From assembly GCF_001412105.1 (NCBI RefSeq), contig NZ_LKST01000004.1, positions 310,001 through 374,000 of the forward strand: a DNA stretch of 64,000 bases, written 5' to 3'. The first letter of the stretch is position 1, and each line of letters begins with the position of its first letter. Under the pieces are notes generated by a model. It saw only the letters and a program-made list of their open reading frames with translations, did no database searches and had not been told where the DNA came from. Source of the DNA: Corynebacterium oculi. Lineage in GTDB: Bacteria > Actinomycetota > Actinomycetes > Mycobacteriales > Mycobacteriaceae. Both the position numbers and the translations under genes were made by a program. Below are positions 30,020 to 40,428 of the stretch, piece by piece.

Positions 30020-31651
30020 GTGCAGCAACGCCGACACCTGATCGCGCCCCGACGCACCTCCACCCTCGCGGTGATCCTGAGCACCTCGCTCGTGGTCACC
30101 GCCGCGCTCGACATCGGCACCGGCATCATTCCCACGGATGTCACCGGCACCGCCCCCGTGGCCGCCACCCAATCCACCGCATCCTTCGCGGAGGGCACCA
30201 ACGTGGTGGTCAATGACCCCGCCATCGCCACCCAGGGCGAGGGAGAAGCCGCCCGCACCGTCAAGGAGTTCAGCCGCGAGGAACCATTCTCCATGTTCGC
30301 GCTCACCTGGAACGGCCAACGCGACATCGCCGCCTTCGTCCGTGCCCAGGCCGCCGACGGCTCCTGGGGCCCCTGGTACGACGCCGAACCCCTCGACGAA
30401 ACTTCCCCCACCGGCACCACCGGCACCGAACTGATCTACGTGGAACCCACCACCCGCGTGCAGGTATCCGTGGCGGGCGTGGACATGGTGGGAGCACCGG
30501 CGGAGGAAACTCCGGCGCCCGCGCCCGTTGAGGCCGCCCCGGCCGAGGTTGCCCCTGTGGAAACCCCGGCCACCGGGACGTCGGAAAGCACCGCCCCGGA
30601 ACCCACCGGCGCGCCGCTGCCCACCAACTACGGCGATATCAAGCCCGTGGCCGAGGTGGCCGACGCCGCCGACCTCCAGGCCGTGTTCATCGACGGCAAC
30701 GCCCAGGACGGCGGGATCGCGCTGGCGGCCGAATCCGAGAGCTACGGCATGCCCGAGGTGGTCTCCCGCGCGGGTTGGAGTGCCGACGAATCCATCCGCT
30801 GCCAAGACGCAACCGTGGACGACCAGGTCTCCGCCCTGACTATCCACCACACCGCCGGCTCCAACAACTACACCCAGGCCCAGGCCCCCGGCGTGGTACG
30901 CGGCATCTACCAGTACCACGCCCAAACCCTCGGCTGGTGCGACATCGGATACAACGCCCTGGTGGATAAGTACGGCACCATCTACGAGGGCCGCTACGGC
31001 GGACTCAACAAGGCCGTGCAGGGCGCCCACGCAGGCGGCTTCAACCAGAACACCTGGGGCATTTCCATGATAGGCAACTACGAGTCCGTCACCCCGCCCC
31101 AGGAAACCCTCGACGCCGTGGGCCGCCTGGCCGGGTGGCGCGCCGCCCTCGCCGGATTCGACCCCACGGGGGAGGACATCCACTACTCCGAGGGCACCTC
31201 CTTTACCAAGTACGCCTACGGCACCGAGGTCACCCTGCCCAACATCTTCGCGCACCGCGACGTGGGCCTGACCACCTGCCCCGGCGATGCCGGCTACGCC
31301 CAGATGGACACCATCCGGGCCATCGCCAAGGAAACCTACGATTCCCTGGTGGACGAGCTGAGCGGGACGGAGACGTCGGAGGCTGAGACTTCGGAAGTGG
31401 AGACGACGAGCGCGGTGCCCTCCGAGACTACGACCGCGACCTCTGCCCCCGTGTTCTCGGGGCAGGTAGGTGCGGGTACGGATGCAGTTGGCTCCCCTGA
31501 AACCGCCGCTCCTACCGCTGGAGTGGTTGCCTCGGAGCCCACTGCCGCTACCTCTGCTCCCTCCGCTCCCAGCGAGGAACCCGGTGTGGGTGCAGGTGTT
31601 GGAGCCGGGGCGACCCCGGCGGAATACCAGGGGGCTACTGCAACGCAGTAG
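30020..31651 (+). CDS. Secreted PGRP-type N-acetylmuramoyl-L-alanine amidase
   Basis: About 543 residues from a GTG at 30020 (GAGGAG nine bases upstream). The in-frame ATG at 29975 lacks a ribosome site. A signal/anchor segment (TLAVILSTSLVVTAALDIG) is followed by an N-terminal region, an Ala/Pro/Glu linker and a PGRP/amidase_2 domain from EVVSRAGWSADE. The Zn ligands and catalytic residues of T7-lysozyme-like amidases are visible: IHHTAG, DIGYNALVD, FAHRD and TTCPGD. A low-complexity Thr/Ser/Glu/Ala tail of about 100 residues ends the protein. It would cleave peptidoglycan stem peptides. A comparable gene lies beside glf in C. glutamicum. Confidence 0.88.
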   Translation: MQQRRHLIAPRRTSTLAVILSTSLVVTAALDIGTGIIPTDVTGTAPVAATQSTASFAEGTNVVVNDPAIATQGEGEAARTVKEFSREEPFSMFALTWNGQRDIAAFVRAQAADGSWGPWYDAEPLDETSPTGTTGTELIYVEPTTRVQVSVAGVDMVGAPAEETPAPAPVEAAPAEVAPVETPATGTSESTAPEPTGAPLPTNYGDIKPVAEVADAADLQAVFIDGNAQDGGIALAAESESYGMPEVVSRAGWSADESIRCQDATVDDQVSALTIHHTAGSNNYTQAQAPGVVRGIYQYHAQTLGWCDIGYNALVDKYGTIYEGRYGGLNKAVQGAHAGGFNQNTWGISMIGNYESVTPPQETLDAVGRLAGWRAALAGFDPTGEDIHYSEGTSFTKYAYGTEVTLPNIFAHRDVGLTTCPGDAGYAQMDTIRAIAKETYDSLVDELSGTETSEAETSEVETTSAVPSETTTATSAPVFSGQVGAGTDAVGSPETAAPTAGVVASEPTAATSAPSAPSEEPGVGAGVGAGATPAEYQGATATQ

Positions 31652-31654
31652 ATT

Positions 31655-31865
31655 CCCACCAGCCACACAGTGGTGGAGAAAAGTTCGAGTATCACTTACC
31701 CAGGTGTGCTCGCGGTGAGATCAATTCCGTCGGTTACCCCACTGCTATTTTCATCCCTTGGTTCCTTCTGTTCACCCCATGCGTCACACAGTGGCAGGGA
31801 TAGATTCTTTCCTTTCGCTTGGTTGGCGGTGAGAACCCCACCAGTCACACAGTGGCGAGGAAAAA
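31655..31865. repeat. Three copies of a CACACAGTGG-containing repeat
   Basis: Copies are at 31655-31682, 31774-31800 and 31836-31865. The first and third share CCCACCAGYCACACAGTGG followed by an AG-rich end; the second is weaker. CCAC-ACA-GTGG is itself an inverted repeat. They fill the 250-base non-coding gap after the amidase gene. Function unknown. Confidence 0.6.
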
Positions 31866-31904
31866 TCACAATGCCAGGCCACCGCACTCTCACCTGAGTA
31901 CGTA

Positions 31905-32552
31905 TCAAGCCACCCCATAATCCGCCAGGTTCACCACCCGATCCGCCCGGCGCGCGATGGTCTCGTCGTGCGTGACCACCAGCATTCCCTTGCCCTGCTC
32001 GTGCACCAGGGAGAAGAGCTGATCGGCCACCTCGTCGCGGGTGAGGGTGTCCAACGCCCCGGTGAGCTCGTCCGCGAGGATCAGGGATGGGTCGGTCACC
32101 AGGGCACGGGCAATGGCGGTGCGTTGCCGTTCCCCGCCGGAGAGGTCCCTGGCCAGGGTGTTCGGCGGTACGCCCAAGAGACCCAAGAGGTCTCCGGCGC
32201 GATCTCCCCCGTCACCAGAGCGATCCATCATCATCTGCGCCACCGCCACGTTGTCCCGCGCCGAGAGTTCAGGGAGCAGCTCCCCGTCCTGGAAGATCAC
32301 GCCGATGTTCTCGCGTCGCACGGCGGCGGCCCGGGTGCGGGGCACGCCGTTCATGCGTTTCCCCATCACCTCAATCTCCCCCACCGGGGCGGGCGCCAGG
32401 CCCAACACCTGGTTGAGCAGCGTGGACTTGCCCACGCCCGAGGGCCCCACCACGGCCAGCGCCTCACCGGCCCGGACTTCCACGTCCAACCCCGTGAAAA
32501 GGGTGCGCCCGGGGACGTCGGCACGCAGCCCTGCGATTCTTAGGACACCCAT
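31905..32552 (-). CDS. ABC transporter ATP-binding protein
   Basis: 215 residues from ATG 32552 (AAGGTGGG upstream). Longer upstream readings only extend into the permease gene. Walker [10 protein letters not shown], signature LSGGERQR, Walker B LILADEL and the H-loop VTHD are intact. It is the LolD/MacB-like type that serves FtsX-like permeases. The start overlaps the preceding permease by 13 bases. The substrate is unknown; lipoprotein, lipid or peptide export or extraction are options for the family. Confidence 0.88.
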   Translation of the reverse strand: MGVLRIAGLRADVPGRTLFTGLDVEVRAGEALAVVGPSGVGKSTLLNQVLGLAPAPVGEIEVMGKRMNGVPRTRAAAVRRENIGVIFQDGELLPELSARDNVAVAQMMMDRSGDGGDRAGDLLGLLGVPPNTLARDLSGGERQRTAIARALVTDPSLILADELTGALDTLTRDEVADQLFSLVHEQGKGMLVVTHDETIARRADRVVNLADYGVA

Positions 32553-33502
32553 GTTCCCACCTTCCACTCGGTCATCATCATTCGCGCGCGGAAGAAGGAC
32601 ACGGCGGTGGCCACCGCCAGCCCCAATCCCACCGCCGCCGCGCACAGCAGGAGGAAGGGCAGAGCATAGGACGCGGAGGAACCAAAGGAAAGCGCCAGGG
32701 CGGAGGAGAGCATGAGCGCCATGCCGCCACCCACCGCAAAGCCCAGGAACACCGGCACGCTCAGGCGCACCAACGCCACTCCCCGGAGCACGCGCCCGGA
32801 ATCCGAGAGCACCACCAGCGGCCCCATGCGCCGCATGGTGGCGGAGACGTCCGCCAGAAGAACGATGAAAATGCCGCAGAGCATGATCGCCAGGGCCGCA
32901 AGGGAGAAGTACCCCACCCAGGCTGCCTGTCGCGCGCCCATGCTCGCGCCGTAATAATCCGAGGTGGCGGGGCTCCAGGTACGCCACATGGGCACGGTGT
33001 TTCCGGCCACGGTTTCCTTGATTCCTCGGAGGTCGGCGGACTGCCCCTCCGGGTATATCACGGAGATCACCACCTCGCCCAGATCTTGTTCAAACCCACC
33101 CGCCAGTATCGCGTCGAGCGGCACTCGCTGCGCCTCCCGTCCCCCGAAGAGGTAGCGGCGGTATGCGTCGCCTACCGGGGCGTCGTCACGCCCAAACGGT
33201 GCGTAGCGTGGCACGCAGCCCTCCTCCCCGCAGACGGTCTGGGTGAGCACGATGGTGGCACCGGGGGCCTGCCGGGAAAGTTCCGGGAGCAGCGCCTCCG
33301 AGCCTGAGTAGAAGCCCATCTGGGGAGAGATCTCCACCACGGAATCCCGGAACTCCTCGTGCGCGGCCCGCGCCTCGCGGGAACCCTCCGCCCAGGAGAC
33401 CAGGAAGCCCTGCACCTGCGTGCCCACGAGCAGGCAGGCCGCCACGCTCACGCCCAGCACCGCCACCGGGCGGATACCATGCATGATGCCCGCAGCCCCC
33501 AC
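32540..33502 (-). CDS. ABC transporter permease
   Basis: 320 residues. One N-terminal TM, a large extracytoplasmic domain (about residues 35-200) and three TM helices at the C-terminal end give the FtsX/MacB-type topology. The GTG at 33502 overlaps the stop of the permease upstream, and ATG 33484 is an alternative. The C-terminus overlaps the ATPase gene. No substrate clue is visible in the loop. Confidence 0.75.
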   Translation of the reverse strand: MGAAGIMHGIRPVAVLGVSVAACLLVGTQVQGFLVSWAEGSREARAAHEEFRDSVVEISPQMGFYSGSEALLPELSRQAPGATIVLTQTVCGEEGCVPRYAPFGRDDAPVGDAYRRYLFGGREAQRVPLDAILAGGFEQDLGEVVISVIYPEGQSADLRGIKETVAGNTVPMWRTWSPATSDYYGASMGARQAAWVGYFSLAALAIMLCGIFIVLLADVSATMRRMGPLVVLSDSGRVLRGVALVRLSVPVFLGFAVGGGMALMLSSALALSFGSSASYALPFLLLCAAAVGLGLAVATAVSFFRARMMMTEWKVGTWVS

Positions 33503-34698
33503 TATCGACGCCGGGCTACGCCGACGCTCCCCCGCTTCCGCACCGCAGCAGAAACCCGCAGCATGAGGTATCCCACCAGGTCAAAGAGGGTAAATACCAC
33601 CACCAAGAGCGCAACAAGGTAGACGAAGAAGAGCAGTTGCGAGCTCGTGCGCTGCACCGCCACCAGCACGCCGACGGCCGCCGGGGCCGCCAGGAAGCAC
33701 GCCAGAGCGCGGCGGGGGCTAAACTCCCGTTCCCGGGCGCGCGGCCGATTGGCCGCGAGGTTCTTGGGTACCACCAGGGAGGAACGGAGGTAATAGATAA
33801 GGAATACCAACCAGGAGCACAGCATGGCCCCCAGGATCACCGGAAGCCCCGCGCGAATATCCTCGCTCCATACGCCGTTGCCCATGCCGGGCAGGCGCAG
33901 GCCGTACGTTCCCGCGAAGGCCATCGCCGCCATGGGCAGCGCTATCGCCCCCAACAAAGGCCACCACACCTGCGCCGCCATCCACCGCAGGCGCTCCCGC
34001 CAGGAATATCCCAAGGTAAAGCGCAACATGTTCTGCCGCTGCCTCCCTTCACGTCCCTGCGCCACGGCGATGATTCCCAGGATCGCGGCAGCCACCCCCA
34101 CCGTCAGGGCATACGCGGCGGCAGCCAGGGGGAAGGGTACCGTCTCTATGACCTCACCCGTCCCCATGCCCACAGCGCCGTAGCCCGTGCTAGCGGTCAT
34201 GAAGCTTTCCCGGATTTCCTCCGGCATGGTGCGGGGAACCACATAGGCCAGGGCCTCGTTCTCGGTAGCTAAACCTTCCCTCCCGATGGTGCCCACCACC
34301 TGGCCATACCTGGAATCCAATCCCTCCCCGGGCTCCATCTCCTGCAAGGCCGGAGAGAGCACCGCCTCACCCGGGTCGGGCCACTGCGTCACGCCGGGAG
34401 GGAGAGGAGCGTTCTCCGCCAGGGGCCACAGATATATCAAGGTGGCGTCCAACGGGGTATCCACCATCGAGTCATGCACCTCGCGGTACAGGAAGGCGGC
34501 TTCCTCCCCCTCGGCGGCCACAACGGGAGTGCGGGCGGTGTCGCGCCCCTCTATGCCGGAGTAGGCGGTGGGCATCGTCCCCAGCCCGGCGCTAGCAAGC
34601 CCGAGGATCAAAACAGCGAGGAAAAGCGACACCGAGGCAAAGCGGGGCGGGCGCGCCAGGTAGCCTAGCCCGCTCACCCCGGAGGAAGAGCGTCTCAT
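33502..34698 (-). CDS. ABC transporter permease, first gene of operon
   Basis: 398 residues from ATG 34698. One N-terminal TM (SLFLAVLILGLASAGLG), an extracytoplasmic domain and about five to six TM segments. It appears to be a partner of the next permease in a heteromeric FtsX-like pair. The ribosome-site region is part of a 15-bp tandem duplication (34700-34729), which also creates in-frame ATGs at 34710 and 34725. The start is therefore uncertain by up to nine codons. Confidence 0.72.
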   Translation of the reverse strand: MRRSSSGVSGLGYLARPPRFASVSLFLAVLILGLASAGLGTMPTAYSGIEGRDTARTPVVAAEGEEAAFLYREVHDSMVDTPLDATLIYLWPLAENAPLPPGVTQWPDPGEAVLSPALQEMEPGEGLDSRYGQVVGTIGREGLATENEALAYVVPRTMPEEIRESFMTASTGYGAVGMGTGEVIETVPFPLAAAAYALTVGVAAAILGIIAVAQGREGRQRQNMLRFTLGYSWRERLRWMAAQVWWPLLGAIALPMAAMAFAGTYGLRLPGMGNGVWSEDIRAGLPVILGAMLCSWLVFLIYYLRSSLVVPKNLAANRPRAREREFSPRRALACFLAAPAAVGVLVAVQRTSSQLLFFVYLVALLVVVFTLFDLVGYLMLRVSAAVRKRGSVGVARRR

Positions 34699-34699
34699 G

Positions 34700-34729
34700 A
34701 GAACCCCCATCGTCAGAACCCCCATCGTC
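34700..34729 (-). repeat. 15-bp tandem duplication of a ribosome-site region
   Basis: AGAACCCCCATCGTC occurs twice in tandem (+ strand). On the coding strand each copy carries ATGGGGGT, so the duplication doubles both a G-rich Shine-Dalgarno-like tract and a start codon. Confidence 0.9.
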
Positions 34730-34817
34730 TGCCGCCAAAAAAGGGCGGCACATGTGAGATGAATTACCTACACAAAAGGTACGGCACAGAAAAATCTAAG
34801 GCAACCCTCACTTACCC

Positions 34818-35651
34818 CTAAAACCAGCCCTCCAACACCTGCGCCACCCCACACTCATCATTGGTGTCCGTCACCAGATCCGCCGCCTCCTTCACCACCG
34901 GGGCCGCGTTCCCCATCGCCACACCCACCCCAGCCCAGCGCAGCATCTCAATGTCGTTGGGCATGTCCCCAAAACACACCACGCGCTCCCGCTCCACCCC
35001 GTACCTGCGCGCCAAATCCTCCACCGCGAGCCGCTTAGTCACCCCCGGGGCCGCCACCTCCAGCATGCCCTCCGACATGGAATACGTCAGGTGCGCCACC
35101 CGCGGATCAAGGGCCGGGGCGATCGCCTCATACATCTGCGCCGAGGTCATGTACTCATTGCGCAGCAGCAACTTCACGGCGGGCTCCGCCAGCACCTCCG
35201 CCTCCTCACACACGGAAAATCCCTGCGCCTCCCAGGTGTGTACGTACTGCGGGCTAACCACAAAAAGTTCCCCCTCCGGGTCAAAGGCAGAAGTGCCACA
35301 CCGTTCCACGGCCACGCTCATCTGCACTCCCCGCTCCCCCAGCGCCGCGCGTGCCCGAGCCACCACATCCCGCATTGTGTCCGGGGCTAGCTCATGCGCC
35401 CGCAGGATCGTATCCGTGACGGGATCATAGAGCACCGCCCCGTTCGCCGTGGCACACACCGGGCGCACCGGCAGTTGCTCCAACACCGGAAAAATCCAGC
35501 GGTGCGGCCTCCCCGTAGCCAGCGCCACCGCGCATTGCTTATCGACGGCCCTCCCCAGCACCGCTCGCAGCCGTTCCGGCACCCGCTCCGCAGAGGTGAT
35601 AAGGGTTCCATCAATATCGCTAACGATGAGCTGGGGAGGCGGGGTAGTCAC
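34818..35651 (-). CDS. Cof-type HAD-superfamily phosphatase
   Basis: 277 residues. Motif I SDIDGTLIT (Asp nucleophile), motif II ATGRPH, the Lys motif GVTKRLAVEDL and motif IV CFGDMPNDIEML are all intact, giving a functional Cof/YidA-type sugar-phosphate phosphatase. The GTG start at 35651 overlaps the restored stop of the MFS gene by four bases (GTGA), so the two are probably co-transcribed. It sits at the border between host-like GC and the AT-rich island. Confidence 0.85.
   Translation of the reverse strand: MTTPPPQLIVSDIDGTLITSAERVPERLRAVLGRAVDKQCAVALATGRPHRWIFPVLEQLPVRPVCATANGAVLYDPVTDTILRAHELAPDTMRDVVARARAALGERGVQMSVAVERCGTSAFDPEGELFVVSPQYVHTWEAQGFSVCEEAEVLAEPAVKLLLRNEYMTSAQMYEAIAPALDPRVAHLTYSMSEGMLEVAAPGVTKRLAVEDLARRYGVERERVVCFGDMPNDIEMLRWAGVGVAMGNAAPVVKEAADLVTDTNDECGVAQVLEGWF
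35537..35549 (+). repeat. GCTTATCGACGNC motif, copy 3
   Basis: Exact copy inside the Cof-type HAD gene. Confidence 0.6.
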
Positions 35652-36980
35652 GGGGTTGATTGTAGCGGGGCCTCAGCATCGGTCCCGAACAATCGCTCCG
35701 CGATGGCAGTAGCACAAAGACACAGGACAAAACATACACAGAGAAAACGGCATAATGATCTTCCAATGCGTGACGAATCATCGGTGCCGTTCCACCCAAG
35801 CCCGCCACCGCTACAGAATATGGAACTCCGTTACCAATACCTTTCGACGAACCCGCCATAACCCGCACCACGGCCACAGGTATTGCCGAACAGACAAGGG
35901 AAAGTGGGACTATAGACAAGAAAATTGCAACAAGATAAAAAATATTAGACGGATGCAGTCCAGGAAAATTTAGTAGCAGCATTACCGGACTAAACACACA
36001 GAGAACGATCAGGAAATTTCTATATCTACGCAAATGATTTTCACCATCCCAGCGAAGCCCTGCCACAAAAACCAATATCGAGAATATTAGCGTTTGCAAA
36101 AACGATAGAATAAACATTTTACGCTCTGAGATTCCAAAGTACTCCACCCCAGCAACGACCGCAGTAGATACCCACAAATTATAACAAACCACAGTTCCCG
36201 ATGACATGAAAAATATTAAAGAAAACTTAACAAAACTTAACCCGCCCGAAACTTTCCCCTCCACCAATAGTGCTGATCTACCTGCAATATCATCCATACG
36301 GCATAAGAAAATAAGTATCACCAACCCCGCAACGGCCCCCAACACAAGCGGAATTCGCCACCCCCACACATACATCCTATCATCTTCCAACAAAAGATCA
36401 GATAGTAATATCACCAACAAGGACACACATTTTCCCACAGCCGCCATGGAATAAACAAGCGAAGAAGAAACTCCCCCTCCCCTCCGTACAGTCAAGTCAA
36501 AGCTCGCAACATTGACCGCGGCGCTTACTCCACCATGCGCAAAACCCAACAAAAGACGGCACAGCAGCATCAGATAAAATGCCAACCATCCCTGCCCTAA
36601 ATCTGAGGGAACTGCCGCCATAAACGATATCAACAAAACGGCCAACAACATCCCCAGTTTCATGGCATGAAGATAACCCCGAATATCCGACATATTACCA
36701 AAGAAATACCCACCCACCGGACGTGACAAAATCCCACCGCAAAGATTAATAACCCCATCCCCGCAGAATTTTCCATCTCCCCCCATAAGCCTTCCGGCAA
36801 GTACGGAAGTAAAGCAAGGTAAGTCACCCACTCATAGCCCTCCACACCCGACACCAATCCAAGAGCCAATGAGCGCTGACGCAACCTCGACGAATCATCA
36901 TGCCTGCACATGCCAGAAATAGAACCACAGACCCACAGCCAAAGTATGAAATATACCACTGGAAAGATTGGATCATCCAT
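35648..36980 (-). pseudogene. MFS transporter with two 1-base frameshifts
   Basis: An AT-rich MFS gene of about 420 residues and 12 TM helices. The N-terminal part (RQRSLALGLVSGVEGYEWVT … GLLIFAVGF) reads in one frame to about 36735. The next part (LSRPVGGYFFGNMSDIRGY …) reads in a second frame to about 35725. Adding one T at each of two TTTT runs restores a single protein whose stop (TGA at 35648-35650) overlaps the HAD start as GTGA. That coupling strongly supports the corrected reading. The family resembles metabolite:H+ symporters (GYFFGNMSD loop 2-3). The start may be ATG 36911 or upstream. It is divergent from the AfsA operon. Confidence 0.7.
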
Positions 36981-37205
36981 CTGACCTGCACGTTTTCTTG
37001 AGCATGCATGAACACAGCCGCTTCATCCGCGCTACTTCAACTTGCACAGCGCCAAGATTCCCCTCATCATGTGGGCATTGGACTGAGAGTCGCTCCGTAG
37101 ACCCCTTGCCAACAAGCCCAAGCCTCATCCGATTGCACCAAATGAAAATCGTGCCATGTAACGGCACCGATTCTATGCAAACCAGAGGCACATCAAGGGG
37201 TCACC

Positions 37206-38219
37206 ATGAGCAGTACAACGACATCTCCACTTTCCCACTCCACTCTCGTTCCCCGAGAAAAAGTCCATCGCGACGCGCTCTCGGAGGTGTACTTAACCGA
37301 CATCATCTGCGATCGGTTCCCGCATTTCCGAGTAGGGATTCATCTACCAAAGTCTCACAGCTACTACAGCGATCACATTGGTCTTGCCGAGAAGCACTAT
37401 GATCCACTTCTATTGCTGGAAGCTTTTCGCCAAACGTCCATCCTCATCACCCATACCCATCTCAATGTAGATCTCAATCAAGCTTTCATCTTTAACTATG
37501 GAGAACTTCACATAAACTCCCATGCGGCTACACAGATCAGTATTTTCCCCGGTAATGGGGAGATAAGCGCCACCATTACCGACGAGAAAAAACGCAGTGA
37601 AGAAACAATCGGAATAACGCTGGACATGACCTGCGTCCTTCGTGACCGTACCGCTGCCACCATGAAAATGATCATTCAGTGGATGCCCAAAGACGTGTGG
37701 ATGCGCATCAGAAATAAGGGTAGAGAGCGAATCAATCTTCCAGTATATTCACCCAACACATACCCCGACCCGAGCCGAAGCTCGCACACCTTACCAGGAG
37801 TACATATTCCAGAAGTACTTGGAAGAAGAATTGATCACAATATTGTCCTAGGAGAATACCAGGATCAAGAAGAAACATTTCAAGTCGATGTCCTCGTTAA
37901 TCAGCACCACCCCAGCCTATTCGATCACCCGCTTGACCATATCCCCGGAGCAGTCCTCTTTGAGGCATTGCGCCAATCAGGGATACTCTTCACACATGAG
38001 AAATATGCACTGAGCGCACGCCGACTTCTCCTTCAATCTCTAGCTATAGAGTTCCTTCGCTTTGGAGAACTCGATCTACACACCAAGGCCATCATCAGAG
38101 AAAAAGAGTCCACCACTATGGGGTTCGTCGTTTCGATTGACCTTCTCCAAGAGGATGAGGTCATCGCACGCGGAAAAGCTCATTTCACAAAACAGCCAAT
38201 ACTTGATACTGAGGAGTAA
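37206..38219 (+). CDS. AfsA/ScbA/MmfL-family butyrolactone (furan) synthase
   Basis: 337 residues made of two hot-dog-like halves. The first half carries LVPREKVHRDALSEVYLTD and then YDPLLLLEAFRQT. The second carries DHPLDHIPGAVLFEALRQS. These are the AfsA hallmarks. Family members condense a beta-ketoacyl thioester with dihydroxyacetone phosphate, the first committed step to gamma-butyrolactone, butenolide or furan autoregulators in Streptomyces. It is first in a tight operon: two bases separate it from the HAD gene. GC content is well below the host. The AfsA family is not usual in Corynebacterium, which suggests transfer. The actual product is unknown. Confidence 0.87.
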   Translation: MSSTTTSPLSHSTLVPREKVHRDALSEVYLTDIICDRFPHFRVGIHLPKSHSYYSDHIGLAEKHYDPLLLLEAFRQTSILITHTHLNVDLNQAFIFNYGELHINSHAATQISIFPGNGEISATITDEKKRSEETIGITLDMTCVLRDRTAATMKMIIQWMPKDVWMRIRNKGRERINLPVYSPNTYPDPSRSSHTLPGVHIPEVLGRRIDHNIVLGEYQDQEETFQVDVLVNQHHPSLFDHPLDHIPGAVLFEALRQSGILFTHEKYALSARRLLLQSLAIEFLRFGELDLHTKAIIREKESTTMGFVVSIDLLQEDEVIARGKAHFTKQPILDTEE

Positions 38220-38221
38220 TC

Positions 38222-38914
38222 ATGGAAATGACCATACCTGAGTATGGAAAATATTCCCACTATAACACTATTTTCTTTGACTTCGGCGGAGTCCTCTCTC
38301 CCCCTCTTGACGTTCTATTCCAGTCCTATGAGGAAAAAACGGGAATCAAAAAGGAAGAATTATCAAGCGCCATGTACAGCGTGGCAAGGGAGATGAAAGT
38401 TCCCACCCTGGCACCGATTGAACTTGCGCTGATTACAGAAGAAGAGTGGATGAGACGCATTCACTCTTGGCTCAATAAGAGAAAGATAGATACTTCTAGA
38501 TCAGATTTAGATTTTGGGCGGCAGTGGTTCGCCGGCCATACGGTAAACGGTTCAATGAAAGACCTCCTACTGAGACTAAAGGATAGTGGATACAAGGTGG
38601 GGTTACTCACTAATAATGTAAGAGAGTGGGAACCTTACTGGCGTTCGATGGTTTGCCTCGATGAGCATGTAGACACAATCATTGATTCCTATGCCGTGGG
38701 GGTACGGAAGCCGGATCCGGCTATCTTCCTCCTTGCAACCGAAAAGATTTCTTCCGAGCCCAACCAGTGCATCCTGATTGACGATCTTAGGGAGAACTGT
38801 CTATCCGCAGAATCTTGCGGATGGTCTTCAGTTCAATTCTCCAGCGATGAACAGGTAGTACAAGACATCATTGGCCTACTGAGCCGAGAAGCAAAGGATG
38901 GTAACCGTGACTAA
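38222..38914 (+). CDS. HAD-IA hydrolase, likely autoregulator-precursor phosphatase
   Basis: 230 residues. Motif I is FFDFGGVLS, with the nucleophile Asp and a Gly-type second position as in the epoxide-hydrolase-like HAD-IA group. Motif II is LLTNN, the Lys motif is VRKPDPAIF and motif IV is LIDDLREN. It should be an active small-molecule phosphatase. In the methylenomycin system the HAD enzyme MmfP dephosphorylates the product of the AfsA homolog MmfL, and the neighbouring AfsA gene suggests the same role here by inference. Its TAA overlaps the GTG start of the next gene. Confidence 0.82.
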   Translation: MEMTIPEYGKYSHYNTIFFDFGGVLSPPLDVLFQSYEEKTGIKKEELSSAMYSVAREMKVPTLAPIELALITEEEWMRRIHSWLNKRKIDTSRSDLDFGRQWFAGHTVNGSMKDLLLRLKDSGYKVGLLTNNVREWEPYWRSMVCLDEHVDTIIDSYAVGVRKPDPAIFLLATEKISSEPNQCILIDDLRENCLSAESCGWSSVQFSSDEQVVQDIIGLLSREAKDGNRD

Positions 38915-40427
38915 AAGTACTCAGGGAGGAAAAACCCAATGTTCTCCTCGCAGCCATCCTCCTTGCCGTAGTGATCGTACCAATGGGCGTATCAGGAACC
39001 GGAGTAGCCTTACCTTATATCGCCTCGGACCTGGGATCTCATCCGACCCGGTTGCAGTGGGTTGTCAATGGATTTAATTTGACCTTCGCGGTATTCAGCC
39101 TGGTTGCCGGATCCATCTCCGACCACCTGGGGCGAAAGCGCGGATTGCTTCTAGGGTCTTTTATATTTGGCCTATCGGGTGTACTTAGCGCCCTAGCACC
39201 AAACCTTATAATTCTTGATATAGCCCGTGGCATCGCAGGAATTGGTGCTGCAATTATATTCGCCTGTTCGGGAGCATTACTTGCCGTTACCTTTTCAGGA
39301 TCGGCCTCTGCTCGTGCATTTGATTTGTTCGGCACTGCGGCTGGCGTCGGACTTGGTCTCGGCCCCACCGTTTCCTCACTGGCAATTGCAGCAACGGGAT
39401 GGAAAGGGATATTTTGGTTCAGCGCAGTGGCTATAAGTATCTCAATCTTCCTTACTTTGGCTTCAAGAATAAGAGATACCTCTACCCCCAACCAAAGTAA
39501 GGTAGACTATCCAGGGGCCATCACTTTTGCCGCCTCGTTGAGCCTAATTATTACCGGCATAGCCCAGAGCAATACCTGGGGGTGTACTTCCTTGGGTACA
39601 GTCACCTTAATCTGTCTAGGTATGGTATTGTTCATCGCGTTCATTTAGGTAGAAAAAAATGCAGATAACCCTCTTCTCGATTTGAGCTTACTCAAGTCTC
39701 CCCGCATGGTAGGCCTTCTTTCCGTACCAGTTGCAGGCGCAATAGGGTTTGTAACTTTACTCACCTATTACCCTACTTTTCTCACTATCGTCTGGAAATT
39801 ATCTTCGCAGAAACTAGGAAAGGTCATGCTCATCATGACTATTCCAGTAGTTATCGGCCCTCTCATTGCCGGGAAACTCTACAATAAAGGGGTCCCTGCT
39901 CAGATTATTCTATCTAGCAGCATTGCATTTTTCGCGCTCGGCGCAGCCCTACTCACAGTCCAGGACACGACTCCAAGCATTCCCTCCCTCATCATCCCAT
40001 TCCTCATAATTGGACTTGGATTTGGACTAGGAGTCGGACTAGTTGATGGACAAGCAATTGGATCAGTTCCCGAAGAGAAATCTGGAATGGTATCGGGCCT
40101 CGTTTCCACCGTTCGATTGGGTAGTCAAGCAATAGTAGTTGCAGTATTCGCAGGAATTTTGAGCACCAGCGTCGGAGCAGGTGTCAAGAAAACACTCCCC
40201 GACAAGATCGCAGAGGAAGATCAAAAGGAATCATCAATAAAGTAGTCAGTGGAGAAATCGGAGGCATACACATCACCGACATTGAGATAAACTCCTTGCA
40301 AGAAGCTTTTAGCCAAGGACTGACCCCAATCCTATGGACGCTTGCGGCAATAAGTCTTATACTATCCATCACAGTTTTCGCATTGCTAAGCAGCAGAAAC
40401 TCTGCCGTTAAATCTACGGAAGGATAA
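38907..40427 (+). pseudogene. DHA2-type MFS exporter, three lesions
   Basis: A drug:H+ antiporter-like exporter of about 500 residues (NVLLAAILLAVVIVPMGVSG…, SDHLGRKRGLL, later LLDLSLLKSPRM). GTG 38907 begins MTKSTQGG, then one extra base in an A run near 38931-38935 shifts the frame. TAG at 39646-39648 replaces an expected Gln codon in the same frame (FIAFI-stop-VEKNADNPLL). One missing base in the A run near 40222 shifts the last 65 residues (GIINKVVSGEI … ILWTLAAISLILSITVF), which end at TAA 40427. One base later the P450 begins. The gene probably exported the operon product. Point stop plus indels make it look non-functional. Confidence 0.78.
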
Positions 40428-40428
40428 A

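Noticed and set aside
31655..31865. CRISPR array
   Set aside because: Only three imperfect repeats with unequal spacing and no cas genes nearby.
34818..35651. Cof-HAD gene as part of the acquired island
   Set aside because: High GC and host-like codon use; the AT-rich island begins inside the MFS gene.
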